64,000 nucleotides of DNA, from assembly GCF_947623445.1 (NCBI RefSeq), contig NC_135247.1:15316501-15380500 (forward strand), written 5' to 3'. Below, in pieces: positions 57,830-64,000 of the stretch. Both the position numbers and the translations under genes were made by a program. The notes below the pieces were generated by a model that ran no database searches, was not told where the DNA came from, and was given only the letters and a program-made list of their open reading frames with translations. How positions within the stretch are numbered: position 1 is the first letter of the stretch; each line of letters starts with the position of its first letter. This DNA is from Clavelina lepadiformis. Taxonomy: Eukaryota; Chordata; Ascidiacea; Aplousobranchia; Clavelinidae.

Positions 57830-58875
57830 GTAGGATATTATTCAGGCGATGAAATTGTTGCAAGTGATGATGTGACAACCAAACCACGTGACTCTGTGTC
57901 ACGTCATAGCATACGTGCAGAAAAACATCTGCATCAGAAATGATAATATGATGACCTTGATTGAACTGGTTGGAAATTGAAAAACAAATACGTCAGAGGT
58001 CAAACTTGGCCAGGCTGATGCAACGTTTGAAGAGAACAACGAACGAAAAAAGGATTTATGCTAAAAAAAAGCGGATGGTTTGGTTGCGAATCTGGGAGAG
58101 TGGATGGAGAGACAGTAAAAAAAACGAGTGCATAAAAAAACGTGATTACCAAAATTTGAGTTGTTGGGCGACTGAAGAAGAATAAAAAAAAAAGTGTTTT
58201 CTGTTGCTGCCGGAGTATTCTATTTGAATAAGGCGATTTATCAATAGTTAGAAGTGACGAAACGTCATAAGTTAAACGTCATAATGAAATGAAATGAAGT
58301 GATGAAGTTGTTGCAAAGGATTTGGTAATAATCAGTGTAATATATTACTCTGCTGATGTTATACTGGCGTAGTTATATCTTTTCAGTTGATGATATACAT
58401 CAGGCTGTTTTGATCTTGTTGTAGATATGATATTAACCAGTTGATGATATTATTACCCGCGTCCAAAAAAGTGAGGCAGTTCATTGTGTGGTTTCTGATT
58501 GATTTGTCTAGGTAACCAATTTGGGCTCGAAGTACGTATGTGACGACCAAATTATCTTACTCTAATTTAAAAATAAGAAATGCAAACTTCGCATTGCGAA
58601 GGCGTGTTCTTTTCAATGAACACTGCAGTACTTCGATCCCTTAGCTACTAAATATGATTAAGCAATAAAAATTACTCGCGTCAGTGCGTGTATTGTACAA
58701 CGCGTATAATATTGCCATGGATGGACGAGAAAAATGTTTCACTGGTAAAATGGTATTTAGCAGCAAAAATTCGTTCAGGGCTAAATTCGATTGTTTGAGT
58801 TTTCTATTTCTGTCTGCAGCGCGACGTGCGGCGTTTCATTTTTGTGATATCGTAATTGGCTTTGTGCTCTGTTAG

Positions 58876-59923
58876 CATAGGTGGGCAGTACTGCGGTACT
58901 ATAGTACCAAATTACTGCACCGAAGTCCTTTTTCAGTACCGGTACCGTCGGTACTTTTGAAAAAGTACCGAATCTCTGTACCGAATTACTTTTTTCAAAC
59001 AATTTCCGTCGGTCTCGGTATTTATCACGTGATAGGTTCAAAATTTTACCAAATATGTTTTCAAAAATACATGTTAATTAATCCTTAACCCTTAACTACT
59101 CGCGTCTGTCTTATAGTCATAACTACTCGCGCGGTGTACTTTAAACACCGTGTTATAAGATAACATTTATTTTGTGAAGCATTTTATTGACATTGACAAA
59201 GAAATTGAAATGAAACGAAACTACATTCAAAAACAAACCAAATCAAATTTCATCACTAGCATGTGCACAGGTCTCACACTTAACATCCGTTTTTGAATGT
59301 TCTTTGCAGACAAAATCATTGCAAAGAAGTCATTGCAGTCATTGCATTGCATCAATATAGTAACAATAGCATTCAGATCAAGAACCCTATTCGATTGAGC
59401 CATTTTATGGTAAGACATTCCTATACAAGAAACAGAGTATACCCACAAGAAAACAGACCAAAATAACAGTTCGAACTGCAGGTCTAAGCCGCCACGTGCT
59501 TTCTAAAACGAAGCCAATGTGTCAAAGTCTGCGTATGGAGTTGATCCGAGGATAAATGGCGCTAGCTGCCCAAATTATTTCGCAAGCAGACAGGGGAGCA
59601 AAACTGGTATGAATGGTATACGTAGTACACCAGAGCGAGTAGTTAAGGGTTAATACCAATTTTAGCATCTGTTGATATTTTTTAATCTAGAGTTATCAAG
59701 TAAAATTTCAAGCGATTAACGTCACATATGTTTTGACTTTACCGAGGGCACGGCAAACATTGCATTTGCAGCAGCATCTTTTACACAAAAAGTACCGGTA
59801 CCGAGTACCGATAAAGAACCAAACTACTTTTTAAAAATAGTATCGAATACCGGAACCGTCGGTACATTTTTCGCCAAGTACCGGTACCGACGGGACTTTG
59901 AAAGTACCGATTGCCCACCTCTG
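58876..59923. mobile_element. hAT-type element with perfect 8-bp target duplication, carrying a nested insertion
   Basis: The left end CATAGGTGGGCAGTACTGCG and the right end, in reverse CAGAGGTGGGCAATCGGTAC, are inverted, and both subterminal regions are packed with GGTACCG/CGGTACC words. The 8 bases TCTGTTAG flank both sides (58868-58875 and 59924-59931), diagnostic of hAT insertion. No transposase frame is seen. A piggyBac-like element occupies 59089-59649 inside it. Confidence 0.92.
59089..59649. mobile_element. piggyBac-like element nested in the hAT element
   Basis: TTAA (59085-59088) precedes CCCTTAACTACTCGC and the matching inverse GCGAGTAGTTAAGGG precedes TTAA (59650-59653). A TTAA target duplication with termini starting CCC is the signature of piggyBac elements. 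The inverted repeat is perfect over 15 bases. The 561-bp interior has only a short open frame on the minus strand (59227-59448) with no convincing transposase match. Confidence 0.88.
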
Positions 59924-60519
59924 TCTGTTAGTGGCAGGACGCCAACCGCCACATCATAAAGACTAACAACGGAACAATTTTACCAACAATGAACGTTGCA
60001 AATTCATTCGCATACATCTAAACGTGGACAGCAACGTTTAAGCAATCTCATTCAAGATTGGCAGCACTTAGTCACTTACGGAGTCGGAGTGACAGACCGC
60101 AGAGAATTATTTTGCAACCAAAGAAAGCTGCAAACTGAAGATGAGTTTGCCATTCATACATGACAAAAATGACATCACAATTGAGTTTCCGTTCCATTGG
60201 TTTAATCTTTTTTGGTTTGCTTTAGGCAAAAGTAAGACGTTAGCAATATTGAAAGCCACCCATGAAAATATGCTGCGTAAAATGCACCGTACAATTTCGA
60301 TTGCATTTGTTTGCGGAAACACAGTATTCTTTATTAAGTGCAGTAAAACAAAAAAGCAATTTTTCGGTTCTAAAAATAGAACTTTACTTTGGGTTAAAGG
60401 TCAAAGAATGTTTCTCAAAAACATACGTTCATCATTCCTTTCAGTTTTCGAAGGGGCTAGGCTGTTTCGCTGATGGTACTTTATGTATAGGCTAAGTGAC
60501 GCAGCCTGGTGTTAAGGAT

Positions 60520-60650
60520 AGGCGGTTAGGTTTGGAGAATGGGTATGCAAAAGTTGATTTTAGCTATTTAAGGTTTTATTGGAGTTAAATTTAAGTTAGA
60601 AGGTAGATTTAGTTTAGGTTACTATATCCAGCTGTTATAACATTTAAGTT
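60520..60650. repeat. Dispersed repeat, relative of 63495-63655
   Basis: The phrase AAAGTTGATTTTAG followed by TTTAAGGTTT..., GTAGATTTAG and TTAGGTTGG recurs in the same order at 63532-63655. Type is unknown. Confidence 0.65.
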
Positions 60651-61224
60651 AGGTTGGAAACAAGAAACTGTGCACAATAGCTTCAAACGCACTATTTTTC
60701 CGTCGAAATAGGGCTAGTGGCAGTCTTCAGTTTTGCTACAACCTAAGCAGTCAATCTATTTACAATCTATCCTATGCTTACGATGTACGTTGTTATGACT
60801 TAGTATAATAATTTAACCTTCATCCTCGGACTGAGGAAAGTCTGTGTACGACTTAAACCTGTAAATAACATTTTGAACTGTGTTAGTAGATTATTATATT
60901 ATATTGAAGGAGAAGGTAACCGCTGCTTAGTTTTATTTGGTAACTTAGCCGTAGCTTATAACAGGAGTAGATTTAGGCCTGTGATAATTAAGCGATATTA
61001 TAGTATACAAATCGAATAGAATATAGAACTCTTATTTTCAGACGTCTGCTTTACGAAACATTACGTCAATGATGAATATGAATAACTTTCAATGAATAAC
61101 TTTCTGTTTTCCGTTTTAAGTTGTGACATAAATACCGCGCCTGCCTATCTTGCGCGAGTAATGCACAGCTGTTCAATGCATTCATTCTACTTAGATCAAC
61201 ACTGTAACCTGGACGTCTTTATTC

Positions 61225-61560
61225 TGTTGCTGTGCCAATGTTTTGTCTAAATGTAATTGTTCAAAGAAACTTCAATATTATCAGTATATACAGTTGTCAT
61301 TACTATGTAACCATTGTTGAATTTTATTTGAATAAGTTCAGTGTTAAGATAGACAGCTTTATCTTCACAAGGTGACAAGGACATTGGTCATATAATATAG
61401 CAGTGGAAAACAAATCATTATAATATTGATCACTGCTAATTGAAGCTAGTCATCAGACAATAAGCCGTCAAGGTGAACAATTAAATCTGTGGGTGAGAAA
61501 AGCAGACAACGACCTCATGAGACTCATATATTATCACCCGCAATAAACATTTCAACAAGT
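61225..61560. repeat. Dispersed repeat, relative of 28000-28190
   Basis: Shares CTGTTGCTGT, CTTCAATATTATCAG, CAAGGTGAACAATTAA and CAACGACCT...GAGACTCAT with the copy near 28000-28190 in the same order, with inserted sequence between. Confidence 0.65.
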
Positions 61561-62352
61561 ACTTATTGTAGTGAAGTGGGTCAACCACTCAAGTTCAGAG
61601 GTGCCATATATATACCCATTTTCCATTACAGACCTAGCCTCGTCTTTCACTGGGTGCCAGTAGCGTAACAGTGCATCGTGCTCTCAATAAGTCATTGCCT
61701 AATGTTCATTGTTCTATATTCAGTTGTGATAGGGTGTATTGACGGTATTGCGGCCACATTTTTTCTTTGCGATTTAAAGCTCATGTTAAATACGTTTTCC
61801 TGGGGCTAGAGAAAAAAATTTTCACCACATTGTGCAGAATTTAATTTTAATTTTTTTACTATAATGTTATATTAATTTCAACTGATGCAAAAACGGAGCC
61901 AAACAATTTTTTCCAAGACTACCTTTTTCCGAATTATTTTGGACACTCCTTTCAAATGCGGCCACACATCCCTATATATGCATCCGCATGTCCCTGCTTT
62001 TGTGGACGTATTGTTACGAAGAATTTAACCTTTTACAGTATTGCCGTTTGTTTTGTGCCAGACTGAAGAAGAACACTGGAGTTAAGAGCAATGCAAGATA
62101 AATTGTTTTTATTCATTGATTTGCGAATAATTGTTTAATAAGGGATGTATAAATATTGTAATAATAAGGGAAAAGAATATTTAGGTAACTTCGTTTTTGT
62201 AAAACGATGCCCAACCACTACTATTCGTTTTTTACTTTTGCATTTATACAATGGACGCACTAAGTTTTAAAACGTTTTTAGCATACCTCGCATATCCCAT
62301 AGTGTATAACTTAACCGTAATGATTATCGTATTTTTACAGTGTAATGCAAAA

Positions 62353-62496
62353 CTAAAAGTGAGTCATTACGCTTTGAGTATTGAAAGCCACTGAGGCCCT
62401 TCGAATGGACATTTCGTCATCTTTAATAGCTGAAAGAGCTGGGTATAGCGTTACTTGATCGTAAGACTTCCTTGATTTCTTTCTTGGTAACTCCAT
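62353..62496 (-). pseudogene. pogo/Tigger-like transposase N-terminal DNA-binding remnant
   Basis: Minus-strand frame MELPRKKSRKSYDQVTL, then LSAIKDDEMSIRRASVAFN up to a stop at 62353-62355. It resembles the psq-type helix-turn-helix at the start of pogo/Tigger transposases and CENP-B-like proteins: a basic KKSRKSY lead-in, an A...I/V...MSIR-A core. The frame ends after about 47 residues and no catalytic DDE region was found nearby, so it is a fragment. Family assignment rests on pattern memory. Confidence 0.5.
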
Positions 62497-63494
62497 ATTG
62501 CTCAAATAGACCGAAGTAAGCAAATAATCACGTGCAAACAACGCATTTGATAAATGAGAATGACCACGTTTTGCTGAACGCATTTTGGGGGTTGTTTTGT
62601 AATTGTGATGCCACACAGAAAAATGAAAACAAAGCATTGAAAAAATACAAATACACATCTAAAATTTTGTACATATACAGAAAAAGAATACAGTTACTCG
62701 TGTGCGAAAAAAGAATGAAAAAAGAGCAACAGTTGCTGGAGAAACAGCAGTTTAGTTTACAGAGTGATTTTACATAGTTTACAAAATTTTTTGCTGTTTT
62801 TCATATCGTTCTGGTTTTTGTTTGAGATAGCCACGTTCTGAGGGTAATAACAAAGGTTTTACTTGGAGTAGCTCCCTGAAATTTGCTAGAGTTGTTTTTA
62901 AGGAATATTAGACGAGGTCAATTAAAAAAAATTTTTTTTCATTTTAAATTTTTTTTGGTAATTTTAGAGAAAATTTTGCCGGCCATAAAAGCGCCGTCGC
63001 CGCATTAGCGCTGATTTACCCTAGACCTAGCCTATCCTTCAACATTGTTATCAGTTTTTGCCATTCTGCCATTAGAGTGACATGCACGAAAACAATGCCA
63101 ATTGCTATTAACAAACGTAATAGGCCTATGCCTTGAACGAGATATATTGCGGTAGAGTATTAAACATCATTGTCCCTGTTCTAGACTGGATTCTAGGGCC
63201 TTTTTGCCAAAGATCTTAAAAGGTGTGTCGCAAAACCAATTGCAATTTTCTAGGAAATCAACCCTTTTTCAATTATGACGGCCGTCTTGTTTTGAATGGC
63301 AAGGTTTTTTTTAGATTACCTTACATTCCCAGTAACGATAAAAACTGTCAATCACCTTTTATTTGCAAGCATTCTGTGCATCAGATTTCGATTGAAAAAA
63401 GACTACTTTTGAAGTTTTTATTTTACAGTGCTGAGAAACCTACGTGTTGGTTTTGTTTGATACGATGTCACGTTACTTGGTCATTCATAGATAT

Positions 63495-63655
63495 AGGGGG
63501 TTAGGTCAGTAGGTGAGGGAAGTGGACATGCTAAAAGTTGATTTTAGTCATTTAGGATTTAATTAAACTGAGTTTTAGATTGCTGAGTTTTGAGTTTTAG
63601 TTTTAGATTGGTAGATTTAGGTTTTTGTATTACAACGTTTACGTTAGGATAACGT
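63495..63655. repeat. Dispersed repeat, relative of 60520-60650
   Basis: Second member of the family described at 60520-60650, with repeated GTTTTAGATTG words at its centre. Confidence 0.65.
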
Positions 63656-63693
63656 TAGGCGGTAATATTTCCTTCTCTGTACGACTTGATTTG

Positions 63694-63840
63694 ATTTGCA
63701 TTATGTTTTAGCATGACTTGACTTGACTAAATTAGTAATTTGACTCGACTTGACTTGAGCAAATTAGTAATTTGACTCGACTTGACTTAAGTCAACTTCC
63801 CAAATGACTTGACTTGACTGGAGTCTTAAAAAAATGACTT
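63694..63840. repeat. GACTTGACTTG-type short tandem repeat
   Basis: Iterated GACTTGACTTG and GACTCGACTTGACTTG words, including a block AAATTAGTAATTTGACTCGA that occurs twice (about 63729 and 63759, 30-bp period). Satellite-like; possibly the edge of a larger element. Confidence 0.8.
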
Positions 63841-63866
63841 GGTTACAGCATTGTGAGGAACCATAG

Positions 63867-64000
63867 TGGAAAGTGTGGCAGCTGAACGCATCAGATTCAT
63901 CAACTTGCACACCAAAATGATTTATAATAAACAATCAAATACTTGAGACTTCGGTGTCTTTGCACGCACAATTTCTTGTCGAAAACTGCCATACTTTCCA
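63867..64000. mobile_element. Short miniature inverted-repeat element at the right edge
   Basis: TGGAAAGTGTGGCAG at the left and its near inverse CTGCCATACTTTCCA at the last bases of the window bracket 134 bp. The right subterminal part (minus strand GTTTTCGACAAGAAATTGTG) matches the left end of the 56616 element, so both belong to one family. The window ends exactly at the repeat end, so its flank cannot be checked. Confidence 0.7.

Larger units (their letters stand above)
54104..64000. other. Repeat-rich, gene-poor region to the end of the window
   Basis: No conventional gene was recognised over nearly 10 kb. Named components are listed separately: dispersed repeats (55170-55510, 60520-60650, 61225-61560, 63495-63655), small inverted-repeat elements (56616-56925, 63867-64000), a heptad-encoding minisatellite (57662-57829), nested DNA transposons (58876-59923) and a pogo-like remnant (62353-62496). 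Confidence 0.6.

Noticed and set aside
60141..60473. 110-codon plus-strand open frame MSLPFIHDKNDITIEF...
   Set aside because: Good length for AT-rich DNA and ATG-led, but I recognise no family, see no splice structure, and it lies in repeat-rich sequence; left unassigned.

Overview
The window reads as AT-rich, intron-dense animal nuclear DNA, most likely from an ascidian tunicate close to Ciona. This is inferred from compact genes with many short GT-AG introns, chordate-like protein sequences and abundant small non-autonomous DNA transposons. No rRNA, tRNA, CRISPR array or bacterial feature was recognised.

Layout: (1) 422-3686 (+), 3' part of an SLC22-type organic ion transporter gene whose 5' exon lies off the window; it carries a frameshift and a probable GC splice donor. 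(2) 4305-4755, a 39-bp minisatellite. (3) 6895-10758 (+), soluble inorganic pyrophosphatase with a probable mitochondrial presequence and an internal start. (4) 10759-17392, gene-poor, with a hAT-type element and small duplications. (5) 17393-25821 (+), ATP-dependent 6-phosphofructokinase, complete, with a duplicated 153-bp exon pair that looks mutually exclusive. (6) 26108-27137 (-), a small DUF1349 (Ree1-like) gene convergent with PFK. (7) 30543-34128 (-) and 37889-41423 (-), two complete SLC22 paralogues in a segmental tandem duplication; between them lie relic SLC22 exons and a broken SURF4 copy. (8) 41971-42650, an internally deleted hAT element with a perfect 8-bp target-site duplication. 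(9) 45783-54103 (+), SURF4, with two alternative 3' terminal coding segments. (10) 54104-64000, repeat-rich and gene-poor: a piggyBac-like element nested inside a hAT-like element, a 21-bp heptad-encoding minisatellite, miniature inverted-repeat elements and a pogo/Tigger-like DNA-binding-domain remnant.

The genes do not form one pathway. PFK and pyrophosphatase are housekeeping metabolic enzymes, SURF4 is an ER cargo receptor, and the SLC22 genes are membrane transporters. The strongest biological signals are exon-duplication events that would make isoforms (PFK allosteric-site exons, SURF4 C-terminal exons), a possible two-compartment pyrophosphatase from one gene, and a small duplication history in which a piece of SURF4 landed between duplicated transporters. 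Exon coordinates were built by hand from splice signals, reading frame and paralogue or remembered family comparison; none was checked against transcripts.
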